Source: Anaerolineales bacterium
GTDB lineage: Bacteria > Chloroflexota > Anaerolineae > Anaerolineales > Villigracilaceae
Direction: 5' to 3'
Assembly (NCBI GenBank): GCA_024710905.1
Contig: JANJTV010000031.1
Span: 1 to 32,258, forward strand
Length of the DNA stretch: 32,258 nucleotides
A program made the translations under genes and the position numbers. Below the pieces are notes generated by a model, which did no database searches, had not been told where the DNA came from, and saw nothing but the letters and a program-made list of their open reading frames with translations. Shown piece after piece: positions 6,173 to 15,505 of the stretch (position 1 is its first letter; each line of letters starts with the position of its first letter).

Positions 6173-9100
6173 ATTCCCGACTATCCAGCAGGGAAAGTAC
6201 ATCGGTGATCATTCTTGGAAGGGGGCCAGATTTCCACGAATATTGTGACGGCTTAACCCGTTTCTTGGTCAGGGCTGCACGCAAACGCGCCGCGCGCAGG
6301 CCAATATCATGTGATACCGGCTGGTTCACCAGTGCATCCACACTGGAAAGCGCAAGATCATCACGACCCATGGACGCCCACATCTCAGCCACGCTGACCA
6401 GCACCTCCACCACCAGCGGCACGGATTGCATCTCAGCCATAATCACCAGCGAGCGCGCAAATGTCTGCCGGGCTTCGTCAAAATCACTGGTAGCGGTCTG
6501 GATTTTGCCCATCGTATCGAGAATCGACCCACGCATTGTCTGAGACGGTACCTGGTCCAACAAGGTCAGGCTTTCTGCCAGGTAAGGGCGGGCCTGCTCC
6601 AGTTCCCCCAACGAAAAATACATATGTCCCAGGTTGTTAAGACTCTGGGCAATGCGAGTCTTGTCATTCGCCTCACGGGCAATCTCCAGCGCAGCCTCAC
6701 AGAATGGGATGGCTTCACGATATGAACCGCGCATATAGGCCAGTACTGCCAGGCTGTTTTGGAACAGGAACAGTAAATCTTTCTCGCCTGCCTGCTCGGC
6801 AAGTTCCAAACCGTTCCTGTTCAATGTCTCTGCCAGGTCATATTCCCCGCGAGAAGAATGAATACTGGCCAACGAGCGGGTAATCTCAGCTTCGTCGCGT
6901 ACAGAACCCATCACGCGCGCCAAGCCAAGGGCTTTTTCCAATACTTCCTGGCCTTCGGCATACTCCCCGAGCAGGTCATGGCATTCCCCCATCACACAAA
7001 GTGTGCGGGCGATTAATAAGTTGTCCCGATACGAATCAGGTACATCTTCCAAGAGCTGGTAAATAAAATTAAAAGAATCCAAGACCTCACGAAACAGCCC
7101 GCGATTGCGCAGGTAATTGGCAAGGGGCAGCAGGGCTTCCTCCACTTGTTGCATCTGGGAATGCTGGATGGTCCAGTACCAGGCTTTGCGCAGGTTGTGC
7201 AGGTCATAATCGGCAAAACCGCCTGAGTGGTTCGACGCACCCTGGGCAGCTATGAACTTTTTGATGTAATACGTCCCATGCTTCTCCTCAACCTTCTTTG
7301 CAACTGAAACGTTGGCTTTGAATTTTTCCATCAGGAACCGACGCAACGAAACATGTAAACGATATCGGCGATTATCGTGCGTAATCAGCATGGAGCGGGC
7401 AACCAGCGCATCGAGAAAAAAAGCCGAAGCACCGGTCACTTCTTGTGCGGCCCGGCTGGAAAAAGTATCTTCAAAAACACTCAGGTTAGAAAAAACAATT
7501 TGTTCCTGCGACGATAGTTGCACCATGAATGAATCGAACATGGCCAGCAGGCTGCGCTGGGATGCCAACTGCCCCGGCACGGTCTCCGCCAGCAGGGAAA
7601 CACTTTCTTCAAGCTGGTTAGCGATTTGCTGGCAATTAAGCGCCTTGACCCACGAAGCAGCCAGTTCCAGGGCAAGCGGCAGGCCACCAACCGCCCTGCA
7701 CACCCGGGCAACCTGCTCCGGGTCATCTTCAAAGTCTGGCACTGCTTGGCGGGCATAGTACAGAAAGAACTCTTCTGCCGGGGTCATGCCCGCACTCGGG
7801 ATTCCTTCTACAGGGCAGCGCAGCGGCCCAAGCTCAAAAACCTGTTCGGTAGGAAGGCCTAGGCGAACCTGTGAAGCCACCAGCACATGCAAGGCCGAAG
7901 TACGCGCCAACAGGGTTTGCACAAAACGCGGATCCAGGCTGGTTTCATCACGGGCAACCAGTAATAATAACATTTTCTTATTGGAGATATTGTTAAAAAA
8001 AGTGTTTACAGGCAGGGGTACTGGCCAGTGCTGGTCTTCCAGTTCATTCGCCAGCAGGGAGATCAACGTATCCTGTGAACGTCCCGTCCCCATCTCCATC
8101 GCAAAGATGCCATCCGGGAAACGCCGGTGGCTTTCCAACGCAGCCTGTCGCGACAAATGGAACTTCCCCACCCCGGCCTGCCCGAGTACAGTCACCAGAC
8201 GGTGTTCAGAGATGAGTTTGTGTAGCAATAGGATTTCATCATCACGGCCAATCAGGCCGGGCAAGGGTAATTCAAGGTTATTGGGAGGCAAGATTGGTGG
8301 CGAGCTGAACTGGTCAAGCGCCGCCTGCACCTTTTTTAGGTCAACTTCCCAGGCCTGGCTGCCACGCTTAATAATCTTTTGCCTGTGTAACCATTGCAGC
8401 ATGGAATCCAACTGCCTGGGGAGGCCATGCGCCTTGCCTTGCAAGGCATTAATAAACCCATCTTCCGGCTCAAGTTCCAGCACGTAACGCAGCCAAATTT
8501 TCACGTCCATCTCGGCCAGTGGTTGCAGGATGGTTTCAGCATGAAGTTCTGGTACCACCAGGGAGAATGGCCGCTTCCCGCGCCCATCGCCAGCATAGAC
8601 CAGGGCCAATCGTTCAAAGGGCATGCTCTGGGTGAGCCCGCCAATCAGCGCCAGGGTGGCTTCATCGATCAGTTGCCAGTCATCCATAAAAATAACAAGC
8701 CCGGTAAGCTGCTTACGATCGATTACTTCCTTAAGCAAGCTTGTCAGGCCTGGCGGGTCAAATGGAATGTCTACATTCTGCCAGTGCTGCAGGCACTCCT
8801 GTAACGCACCATAAAAACGGGAGTGCAAGGCCGGGGCACCTTCCAGGAAAAGGACAGCATAGCCGCGCAGGCGGGCAATATTACGCAGTTCTTGCAGGTA
8901 GCGGGTCTTGCCAACCCCGCTGATGCCATTTACATAAAATTCGCCCAGGCGTTTTTCGGCAAAGGAATCCATAAACGCCCTGAAGGCCTCCAGGGATTCG
9001 TCGCGGGCAATGATACGGTCCGGCGGCTTAAGCTCAGTCTTTTTTAGCCAGCCATCATCCTGCCAGATCATCCGTCCACGGCCAAAGGCTTTGGCGCGAT

Positions 9101-9551
9101 AATGACGGCGGTCGGCAACATCGAACAGGCTCTGGGGGGTGTTGGCATCTTCGGGGAAACTGGCAATCCCGATGCTGCAGGACAACGAAATTGGCGGGTT
9201 GCCTGAAATGGGCTGGGCCTGGATGGCATTCATGATTCGTGATGCAAGGATGACCGCCTGTGAGATATCAGTTTCGGGCAGCATCAAAACAAATTCATCA
9301 CCGCCGTAACGAAAAACATCGTCAGAGTCGCGCATGTTGCTCTTAATGCAACTGACCAATTCCATCAGGGCTTGGTCACCGCGGGCATGCCCAAACGCAT
9401 CATTGATGCTTTTGAAATAATCCAGGTCGATCAAGATTAAGGACAGGTTTGTATGACGGCGGGTGGCGCGGCTGATTTCCTTTTGCAGGCGAACATCCAG
9501 CAAGGCGCGGGTATAAGCGCCAGTCAGACCGTCATACAGCATTATGTCCAT
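6171..9551 (-). CDS. GGDEF diguanylate cyclase fused to AAA/STAND NTPase and TPR domains
   Basis: 1126 residues. Residues 1-165 are a full GGDEF domain: DLDYFKSIND at 42-51, catalytic GGDEF at 83-87, and an RDSD inhibitory I-site at 74-77, exactly five residues upstream. It should therefore make c-di-GMP with product feedback. Residues 180-400 are an AAA_16-like NTPase with intact Walker A GISGVGKT (209-216) and Walker B LVIFMDD (285-291). Residues 432-760 are an NB-ARC/STAND-type domain of the AfsR/LAL kind with GGLPLALELA (622-631). Its Walker A is GQAGVGKF (Phe464 replaces Ser/Thr), its Walker B region (LLLVARDE) lacks the usual LDN form, and sensor-1 reads SQ rather than SR, so it is probably not an active ATPase. 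From about 780 to 1090 a run of TPR repeats forms a likely sensor. The start lies six bases after the HAD stop. Confidence 0.93.
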   Translation of the reverse strand: MDIMLYDGLTGAYTRALLDVRLQKEISRATRRHTNLSLILIDLDYFKSINDAFGHARGDQALMELVSCIKSNMRDSDDVFRYGGDEFVLMLPETDISQAVILASRIMNAIQAQPISGNPPISLSCSIGIASFPEDANTPQSLFDVADRRHYRAKAFGRGRMIWQDDGWLKKTELKPPDRIIARDESLEAFRAFMDSFAEKRLGEFYVNGISGVGKTRYLQELRNIARLRGYAVLFLEGAPALHSRFYGALQECLQHWQNVDIPFDPPGLTSLLKEVIDRKQLTGLVIFMDDWQLIDEATLALIGGLTQSMPFERLALVYAGDGRGKRPFSLVVPELHAETILQPLAEMDVKIWLRYVLELEPEDGFINALQGKAHGLPRQLDSMLQWLHRQKIIKRGSQAWEVDLKKVQAALDQFSSPPILPPNNLELPLPGLIGRDDEILLLHKLISEHRLVTVLGQAGVGKFHLSRQAALESHRRFPDGIFAMEMGTGRSQDTLISLLANELEDQHWPVPLPVNTFFNNISNKKMLLLLVARDETSLDPRFVQTLLARTSALHVLVASQVRLGLPTEQVFELGPLRCPVEGIPSAGMTPAEEFFLYYARQAVPDFEDDPEQVARVCRAVGGLPLALELAASWVKALNCQQIANQLEESVSLLAETVPGQLASQRSLLAMFDSFMVQLSSQEQIVFSNLSVFEDTFSSRAAQEVTGASAFFLDALVARSMLITHDNRRYRLHVSLRRFLMEKFKANVSVAKKVEEKHGTYYIKKFIAAQGASNHSGGFADYDLHNLRKAWYWTIQHSQMQQVEEALLPLANYLRNRGLFREVLDSFNFIYQLLEDVPDSYRDNLLIARTLCVMGECHDLLGEYAEGQEVLEKALGLARVMGSVRDEAEITRSLASIHSSRGEYDLAETLNRNGLELAEQAGEKDLLFLFQNSLAVLAYMRGSYREAIPFCEAALEIAREANDKTRIAQSLNNLGHMYFSLGELEQARPYLAESLTLLDQVPSQTMRGSILDTMGKIQTATSDFDEARQTFARSLVIMAEMQSVPLVVEVLVSVAEMWASMGRDDLALSSVDALVNQPVSHDIGLRAARLRAALTKKRVKPSQYSWKSGPLPRMITDVLSLLDSRE

Positions 9552-9557
9552 GGACCA

Positions 9558-10211
9558 CTATCCCCCTGCCTTAAATTGGCTCAACACAAACTGTTCCAGC
9601 GAATCAAGTTCCACAACATCCCCTTCAAAAGCCAGCAGCATGGTCACAGGGTTGCGCACCACGCGGCAGGCAATACCTGCCCGACGGGCCGCCAGCGCAC
9701 CATTTGGGGAATCTTCCAAAACAAGCGCCTGGGCGGGCAGCACATCCAGCCGCCGCAGGGCTTCAACGAACAGGTCTGGTGCGGGCTTCGGGTGGGCAAC
9801 ATCTTCGCGGCATACCACTGTATCAAACTGGTCAAATAGTCCCAGGCGCTGGAGATGTCCATCCACCCAGCTGTGTGGCGAACTTGAAGCCACCGCCAAT
9901 TTCAGGCCCTGTTCCCGACCCTGGCGGATCAGGCTGGCTACCCCGGGCAGCGGCGGCGAACTGAGAATTGTCTCCATCGCAATGCGGTCGGCCAGTTGGT
10001 TGAGTGAGTCTGCATCCAATGTGGGGTCTTGGCTAGCAAGTTGCACACCAGGGTCAAATGGCGTACCTGTTTGGCCCCCAACAATGCTTCCCCAATCCCG
10101 CAGAGATAACCCCAACCCGCGCTGTGCATAAATCTGCTGCCAAGCCTCATATTGCGGGGTTTCGGTATCCAGTATCAATCCATCAAAATCAAAAATAATC
10201 GCTTTTAGCAT
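9558..10211 (-). CDS. HAD-superfamily phosphatase / beta-phosphoglucomutase-like
   Basis: 217 residues with all four HAD motifs: DFDGLILDTE (nucleophile Asp8, acid/base Asp10), ASSSPHSW, the Lys of HPKPAPD, and LEDSPNG with the Mg-binding Asp. The helical cap is inserted after motif I (about residues 16-85), which is subclass I as in beta-phosphoglucomutase and phosphoglycolate phosphatase. The substrate cannot be assigned. It is the first gene of a two-gene unit with the GGDEF fusion. A -10-like TACAAT lies about 25 bases upstream. Confidence 0.9.
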   Translation of the reverse strand: MLKAIIFDFDGLILDTETPQYEAWQQIYAQRGLGLSLRDWGSIVGGQTGTPFDPGVQLASQDPTLDADSLNQLADRIAMETILSSPPLPGVASLIRQGREQGLKLAVASSSPHSWVDGHLQRLGLFDQFDTVVCREDVAHPKPAPDLFVEALRRLDVLPAQALVLEDSPNGALAARRAGIACRVVRNPVTMLLAFEGDVVELDSLEQFVLSQFKAGG

Positions 10212-10234
10212 ATCTATTTAGCAAGTGTTGCCCG

Positions 10235-10240
10235 ATTGTA
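10235..10240 (-). promoter_or_regulatory. Possible -10 box for the HAD/GGDEF unit
   Basis: TACAAT on the minus strand, 24 bases before the HAD start codon and downstream of the nuo terminator. No good -35 is spaced correctly, so this is tentative. Confidence 0.35.
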
Positions 10241-10266
10241 CCATTTCAACATCAAAGCAAAGGGAT

Positions 10267-10298
10267 TCAAAAACGTGGCGGTTTTTGACCACCACGTT
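10267..10298 (-). terminator. Terminator of the nuo operon
   Basis: On the minus strand AACGTGGTGG (10298-10289) pairs with CCGCCACGTT (10281-10272), with one G-T pair, around a seven-base loop, followed by a short T run. It lies 25 bases after the nuoN stop. Confidence 0.75.
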
Positions 10299-10323
10299 CG
10301 GAAATCTGATCGTGACAATGCTA

Positions 10324-11769
10324 CTAAAACAACCGTAAGACCGCCCGAGAAGCCCATTCGAACAGCCAACCAGGCATCAGGCTGAGCATAACCGTGACAA
10401 GCGCTGCGAAAACCCAGGTAAAGGTCAGCCAGCGATCACGAAGCGGTTTGGGCTGGCCATCCTTCATATACATGGTTACAACCACCCGCAGGTAGTAAAA
10501 AGCAGAAATCAATGATGTGATGACACCCACCACAGCCAGGTTATAATAACCGGCTTCAATCACCGCGCGGAATAGGTAGAACTTCCCTACCAGGCCCAGG
10601 GTGGGCGGCAGACCAATTAGTGAGAGCATAAAAACAGTCATCGCGGCGGCCATGGCAGGGTTCGCCCGCCCCAGCCCGGCATAATCGGCAATTTCCAGCC
10701 CTTTTCCGTCATTCTTTTCCATCGAGATAACCACTGCCCAGGCCCCGAAGGAGGCCAGTACATAGGCCAACAAGTAGAACAGGGCAGCAGCCACCGAAAC
10801 CGGGGTCACCTGCGCATCGGCAAATGGCACAAAGGCCATCAGGATATAGCCTGCTTGGGCAATACTGGAGTAAGCCAGCATGCGCTTGATATTCAACTGG
10901 GAAACAGCAATCACATTCCCAACCACCATGGTCAGCGCCGCCAGGCCCTGTACGATTGGCGTCAGTTCGGCAGCAATGCCAGGGAATGCCAGTACAAAGA
11001 TGCGTAACATGGCTGCAAACCCGGCTGCCTTGGCCCCGGCTGACATAAATGCGGTTACTGGTGAAGGCGCGCCTTGGTACACGTCCGGCGTCCACATGTG
11101 GAAAGGAACCGCCGCAACTTTGAAACCAAAGCCCACCAACAGCAGCCCGGCGCCAAACAAAGCCAGCCCAGAATTGGCTGTGCCAGCCGTCAGGGCAGCC
11201 AGGATGGCCGAAAGCTCAATCGAGCCGGTTGCGCCATACAGCATGGCAATACCATACACGACAAAACCTGTAGAGAAAGAACCCAGGAAGAAATACTTTA
11301 GACCGGCTTCCTCAGACTGCGGCTTGGGGTAGGCAAATGCCGAAAGGACATAAAGTGGAATGGAAAGCAATTCCAGTGCCAGGAAAAACAACACAAGGTC
11401 GGCAGCCTGGGCCATCAGCATCATGCCAGTGATGCTCAAAAGCATGAGCGGATAAAACTCGCCGCGGTCAATGTTCATACGGCGCATGTAACCATACGAA
11501 ACAGCGATACCCAGCAAGCCGCTCAACAGGAACAAAATATGGAAGTATTGGGCGAAACCGTCCAGCACGACCATGCCGAGAAAGCCGGAGGTTTCCACGC
11601 CAGATTGTGTCACTGAAATGGCCAGTGTGACGAGCAACCCCAGTGCGGAAAAAGCAGCCACCAGGTCCTTACGATCTTTGAGCAGGAAGATATCCACAGC
11701 CAGCAATACGGAAGCCCATAGCGCCAGCACAATGACCGGAAGAATGGTGTACAGGTTGAAATCGGGCAT
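10324..11769 (-). CDS. nuoN: NADH-quinone oxidoreductase subunit N
   Basis: 481 residues, an antiporter-like proton-pumping subunit of the complex I membrane arm. It shows 13-14 hydrophobic segments and the proton-antiporter core with LELLSIPLYVLSAF (charged Glu in TM5), FKVAAVPFHMWTPDVYQGAP (the TM7-8 Lys and conserved WTPD turn) and IKRMLAYSSIAQAGY. It is the last gene of the operon, 13 bases after nuoM, and is followed by the operon terminator. Confidence 0.97.
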   Translation of the reverse strand: MPDFNLYTILPVIVLALWASVLLAVDIFLLKDRKDLVAAFSALGLLVTLAISVTQSGVETSGFLGMVVLDGFAQYFHILFLLSGLLGIAVSYGYMRRMNIDRGEFYPLMLLSITGMMLMAQAADLVLFFLALELLSIPLYVLSAFAYPKPQSEEAGLKYFFLGSFSTGFVVYGIAMLYGATGSIELSAILAALTAGTANSGLALFGAGLLLVGFGFKVAAVPFHMWTPDVYQGAPSPVTAFMSAGAKAAGFAAMLRIFVLAFPGIAAELTPIVQGLAALTMVVGNVIAVSQLNIKRMLAYSSIAQAGYILMAFVPFADAQVTPVSVAAALFYLLAYVLASFGAWAVVISMEKNDGKGLEIADYAGLGRANPAMAAAMTVFMLSLIGLPPTLGLVGKFYLFRAVIEAGYYNLAVVGVITSLISAFYYLRVVVTMYMKDGQPKPLRDRWLTFTWVFAALVTVMLSLMPGWLFEWASRAVLRLF

Positions 11770-11782
11770 AGTAATTCCCTAA

Positions 11783-13291
11783 CTACGGGGCGACGCCTAG
11801 GGCGGCGACCAGGTTATTGACAGCTGGCTCCATCAGTGTAAAGAACGGCTGGGGATACAGGCCTATCCAGAAGATGAAGACCAGCAGCGGCAGAAGGGTA
11901 AGAACTTCGCGCCAGTTCAGGTCGCGCAGTTCATGGTGCTGGGTAATCTCTCCGACCGGGCCGAGGAACATCTTCTGGAACATATAAAGCATGTAAATGG
12001 CCGCCAGAATTACACCAATGGCAGAGAGACCGGCATACCAGACATTGTTGTATACCGTCGAGCCCCAGGCCCCGAGCAGGATGGTGAACTCACCGACGAA
12101 GCCATTCAGGCCAGGCAGACCCATGGAGGACAGGGTCACGATCAGGGTGAGCGCGCCGTAGATTGGCATAATCTTCCACAGGCCGCCGTATACCTTCAAC
12201 TCACGGGTATGGGTTTGTTCATAGATCATGCCGACCAAAAGGAACAGCGCGCCTGTGCTCAGGCCGTGGTTGACCATTTGCAGGATGGCCCCGGCAATGC
12301 CCTGTGGGTTCATGGCAAACATGCCCAGCATGACAAAACCCAGATGGCTGACTGAAGAATAGGCCACCAGTTTCTTGACATCTTTCTGGGAGTAGGAAAC
12401 TGCCGCGCCATACAGGATGCCAATGACGGAAAGTACAGCGATGACCCAGGCCAGTTCTTTGGCTGCGTCCGGGAAGAGGGGCAGATTGAAGCGCAGGAAA
12501 CCATAGGTACCCATCTTGAGCAATACACCGGCCAGGATGACTGAACCTGCCGTTGGCGCTTCCACATGGGCATCCGGCAACCAGGAGTGCAACGGCCACA
12601 TCGGCACTTTGATGGCGAAGGCCGCCGCGAAGGCAATAAACAGCCAAAATTGCACATTGGCGGGGATGTTACCCTGGGCGATCAGGTCTGGCACAGAGAA
12701 TGTACCGCCATTGATGCCCAGCCAAAGGATGGCCAGCAACATCAGGATGGAACCAGCCATTGTATACAGGAAAAACTTGACCGCAGCATATAAGCGATTA
12801 TTGCCGCCCCAGATGCCTATCAGGAAATACATCGGGACGAGGGTAAATTCCCAGAAGATATAGAAAAGGAACAGGTCTTGCGCCAGGAACACACCGGTCA
12901 TGCCCACTTCTAACAGAAGGAAGAAGACCATAAAATCCTTGACGCGTTCTTGCACCGCCGTCCAAGTGGACAGGATCGCAATCGGTGTCAGGAAGGTGGT
13001 CAGCAATACCAGCAGGATGCTCAGGCCGTCAGCGGCCAGGTAATAACGGATGTTCCACCCGGCGACGGTAATCCAGTCATATTTCGCCACCAGTTGCAGG
13101 TCGCCGCTGGCAATATCGTAGCGGCCGCTAAAGAAGAAGGCCCACAACGAAATGGCAAAGGTCACCAGCGCAGTTCCCAGGGCCGTCCAGCGGATGGCGC
13201 TTGTCCATTCCGATTTCAGGAAGAGCAGCGCCAAGACACCTAGCAGCGGGAAGAAGGTGACGATGGAAAGTGGTTCAAGAAGAAAGTTCAT
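11783..13291 (-). CDS. nuoM: NADH-quinone oxidoreductase subunit M
   Basis: 502 residues. Antiporter-like subunit with FYIFWEFTLVPMYFLIG (essential TM5 Glu), IKVPMWPLHSWLPDAHVEAP (TM7 Lys and the broken TM8 region) and VKKLVAYSSVSHLGF. It acts in proton translocation in the membrane arm. The ribosome site GAGGTAGG precedes the ATG. The upstream gap of 82 bases to nuoL is unusually long for this operon and holds a tandem heptamer repeat. Confidence 0.97.
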   Translation of the reverse strand: MNFLLEPLSIVTFFPLLGVLALLFLKSEWTSAIRWTALGTALVTFAISLWAFFFSGRYDIASGDLQLVAKYDWITVAGWNIRYYLAADGLSILLVLLTTFLTPIAILSTWTAVQERVKDFMVFFLLLEVGMTGVFLAQDLFLFYIFWEFTLVPMYFLIGIWGGNNRLYAAVKFFLYTMAGSILMLLAILWLGINGGTFSVPDLIAQGNIPANVQFWLFIAFAAAFAIKVPMWPLHSWLPDAHVEAPTAGSVILAGVLLKMGTYGFLRFNLPLFPDAAKELAWVIAVLSVIGILYGAAVSYSQKDVKKLVAYSSVSHLGFVMLGMFAMNPQGIAGAILQMVNHGLSTGALFLLVGMIYEQTHTRELKVYGGLWKIMPIYGALTLIVTLSSMGLPGLNGFVGEFTILLGAWGSTVYNNVWYAGLSAIGVILAAIYMLYMFQKMFLGPVGEITQHHELRDLNWREVLTLLPLLVFIFWIGLYPQPFFTLMEPAVNNLVAALGVAP

Positions 13292-13302
13292 GTTCCTACC
13301 TC

Positions 13303-13357
13303 AGTCAAAAGTCAAAAGTCGAAGGTCGAAGGTCGCAGTCGAAGGCCGGAAGTCAGA
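13303..13357. repeat. Degenerate tandem heptamer repeat in the nuoL-nuoM gap
   Basis: Eight head-to-tail copies of about seven bases: AGTCAAA twice, then AGTCGAA, GGTCGAA, GGTCGC (one base short), AGTCGAA, GGCCGGA and AGTCAGA. It sits just upstream of the nuoM ribosome site inside the transcript. The other gaps in the operon are shorter than about 50 bases and none holds such an array. Confidence 0.8.
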
Positions 13358-13373
13358 CCCTCAACAGTTGACA

Positions 13374-15500
13374 TTAGTTCAACGTCCAGAGCAAATATCC
13401 AAGGATCGCCACCACACCCAACAGCACAGACAGGGCATACGAGCGGACAAAACCATTTTGCAGGGTGCGCAGCACGCTGGACGATTCGGCGATCATATCA
13501 CTCAGGACATAGGAGATACGATCGACAAAACCGAGGTCCACCGGGTTGGCTAGGAAAGTTGCCAGCCGGACAAAGCTGCGCGCCAGCACCGAGTCGTGGA
13601 ACCATTCATGCCAGAAATCCCAGTCCACTTTTTGGGACAAGAAATCGGCCAGGTCTTTGTAGCGGTCAATAAAGGCAATCTGATAGGCTTCATCAATGTA
13701 AAACTTGTTCTCCGCGCCAACGAACAGGAAGCCCAGCGGCCCGAGCAGTTTCTTAAGCGGGTCGGGCTGGCCTGCCTCGAGCGGCTTGCGCATATAAAAT
13801 AGCCACGAAAGGCCAATGGCCACCAGGGCCAGCACAGAGGAAATAATTGCCACCGGCAGGTCCAGTTCGAGCAGGTGCAACTCGCCAAGCGTGTGCTCCA
13901 GCCAGTGACCAAACTGGTGAAAACCTTTGAAGGGAAGATTCATAAAACCACCCAGCGCGGAGAGGGCCGCCAGCACCATCAGCGGGACGGTCATGACCAG
14001 CGGGCTTTCCTCGGCCTGTTCGGCGGCCTCATGGCGGGCCTTGCCGAAGAAAACCATCCAAACCTGGCGGCCCATGTAAAAGGCTGTAAAGAAGGCGGCC
14101 AGTGAGAGCATCCAGTAGACGTGCGGATAATGCAGGCTGGCATCCAGCAGGATCTCATCCTTCGACCAGAACCCGGCAAACGGGAAAATGCCCGCCAGCG
14201 CTAGGGTGCCGATTATGTAAACCCAGAAAGTGACCGGGATTCGGCTGCGCAGGCCGCCCATATTACGCATGTCGCCGGGGTCAAAGACCTCCGCGTGGTG
14301 ATCATCAGCGTGGGAATCGTTCCCGTGGCCATGGGCTGCATGGTGGTGGCCACGCTCCACAGCCAGGATGACGGAACCAGCCGAAAGGAAGAGTAAGGCC
14401 TTGAAAAAGGCATGAGTCACGAGATGGAACATCCCCGCCACGAACGCCCCCATACCGACCGCCGCCACCATGAAACCCAGCTGGCTGATGGTGGAGTAAG
14501 CCAGCACTTTTTTGATGTCGTACTGCCCGACGGCAATCAGGGCCGCGAACAGGGCTGTAGCTGCGCCTATCGTAGCAACAATATATTGGCCATCATGGGT
14601 CAGGCCATAAATCGGGAAAGAGCGGGTCACAAGGTAAACGCCCGCGGTGACCATGGTGGCCGCATGGATGAGCGCCGAAACTGGCGTGGGACCAGCCATG
14701 GCGTCCGGCAACCAGATATAAAGCGGGATTTGGGCCGATTTGCCCGCCACACCAACCAGCATAAAGACTGTGATAGCCGTGATGACCCAGGGGTGAGCCT
14801 CGGCCACAGCCGGAGCGGCGGCAAAGACTTCGTCAAAGGCAAAACTGCCCATGTAGGTAAACATTAGGAACCCGGCAATCAGGAAGCCAAAATCACCGAC
14901 CCGATTGGTGATGAAGGCCTTTTTGGCGGCATTGGAATTGGCCCAGGAAGGGCGGCCAAGAGTGTCCATGTCATACCAAAAACCAATGAGCAGGAAGGAA
15001 GCCAGGCCGACACCTTCCCAGCCAACAAAGAGCATCATGTAACTATTACCGCTGACCAAGATCATCATGGCGGCAATGAACAGGTTCAGGAAGACAAAGA
15101 AGCGGGTGAAGCGTTTCTCATCTTTCTTAAAACGCACATCCTCGTGCATGTACCCGATGGCGTAGATGTGAATCAGCGTGCCGACACCGGAGACGACCAG
15201 CATCATGGTGGTCGAGAGCGTATCCACGCGGAAGGCCCAGTCCAATTGCAGGCTGCCAATGTGCATCCAGGGTGCCAGGTAAACCACAGCGCCTTCATGG
15301 TGAATACCCAGCGAATAGGCTTGCAGAGCCGAAACCACAAAGGCCGCGCCGGAAGCCAGGCTGGCAACGGTACCAACGCCCTTCTCGCCGAGGAAACGCC
15401 CGAAGATGATATTGACCAACAGGCCGACCACCGGGGCAAAGACGATCCACGGGACGAGGTTGAAAAACAAACCAGAAGTGGCAGTTTCACTAAAAAGCAT
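13374..15500 (-). CDS. nuoL: NADH-quinone oxidoreductase subunit L
   Basis: 708 residues, longer than E. coli NuoL (613). Distal proton-pumping subunit with WEGVGLASFLLIGFWY (TM5 Glu), GKSAQIPLYIWLPDAMAGPT (TM7 Lys and the WLPDAM turn), VSALIHAATMVTAGVYL and KKVLAYSTISQLGFM. The C-terminal region carries the lateral amphipathic helix and a final TM. A His-rich segment (eight His between residues 385 and 402) is inserted between the helix ending SAGSVILAVE and the conserved MRNMGGL. This loop is normally short. Starts five bases after nuoK. Confidence 0.97.
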   Translation of the reverse strand: MLFSETATSGLFFNLVPWIVFAPVVGLLVNIIFGRFLGEKGVGTVASLASGAAFVVSALQAYSLGIHHEGAVVYLAPWMHIGSLQLDWAFRVDTLSTTMMLVVSGVGTLIHIYAIGYMHEDVRFKKDEKRFTRFFVFLNLFIAAMMILVSGNSYMMLFVGWEGVGLASFLLIGFWYDMDTLGRPSWANSNAAKKAFITNRVGDFGFLIAGFLMFTYMGSFAFDEVFAAAPAVAEAHPWVITAITVFMLVGVAGKSAQIPLYIWLPDAMAGPTPVSALIHAATMVTAGVYLVTRSFPIYGLTHDGQYIVATIGAATALFAALIAVGQYDIKKVLAYSTISQLGFMVAAVGMGAFVAGMFHLVTHAFFKALLFLSAGSVILAVERGHHHAAHGHGNDSHADDHHAEVFDPGDMRNMGGLRSRIPVTFWVYIIGTLALAGIFPFAGFWSKDEILLDASLHYPHVYWMLSLAAFFTAFYMGRQVWMVFFGKARHEAAEQAEESPLVMTVPLMVLAALSALGGFMNLPFKGFHQFGHWLEHTLGELHLLELDLPVAIISSVLALVAIGLSWLFYMRKPLEAGQPDPLKKLLGPLGFLFVGAENKFYIDEAYQIAFIDRYKDLADFLSQKVDWDFWHEWFHDSVLARSFVRLATFLANPVDLGFVDRISYVLSDMIAESSSVLRTLQNGFVRSYALSVLLGVVAILGYLLWTLN

Positions 15501-15505
15501 CTTGT

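Noticed and set aside
13303..13357. CRISPR array
   Set aside because: Units are seven bases with no spacers, so this is a simple tandem repeat. No cas genes are in the window.
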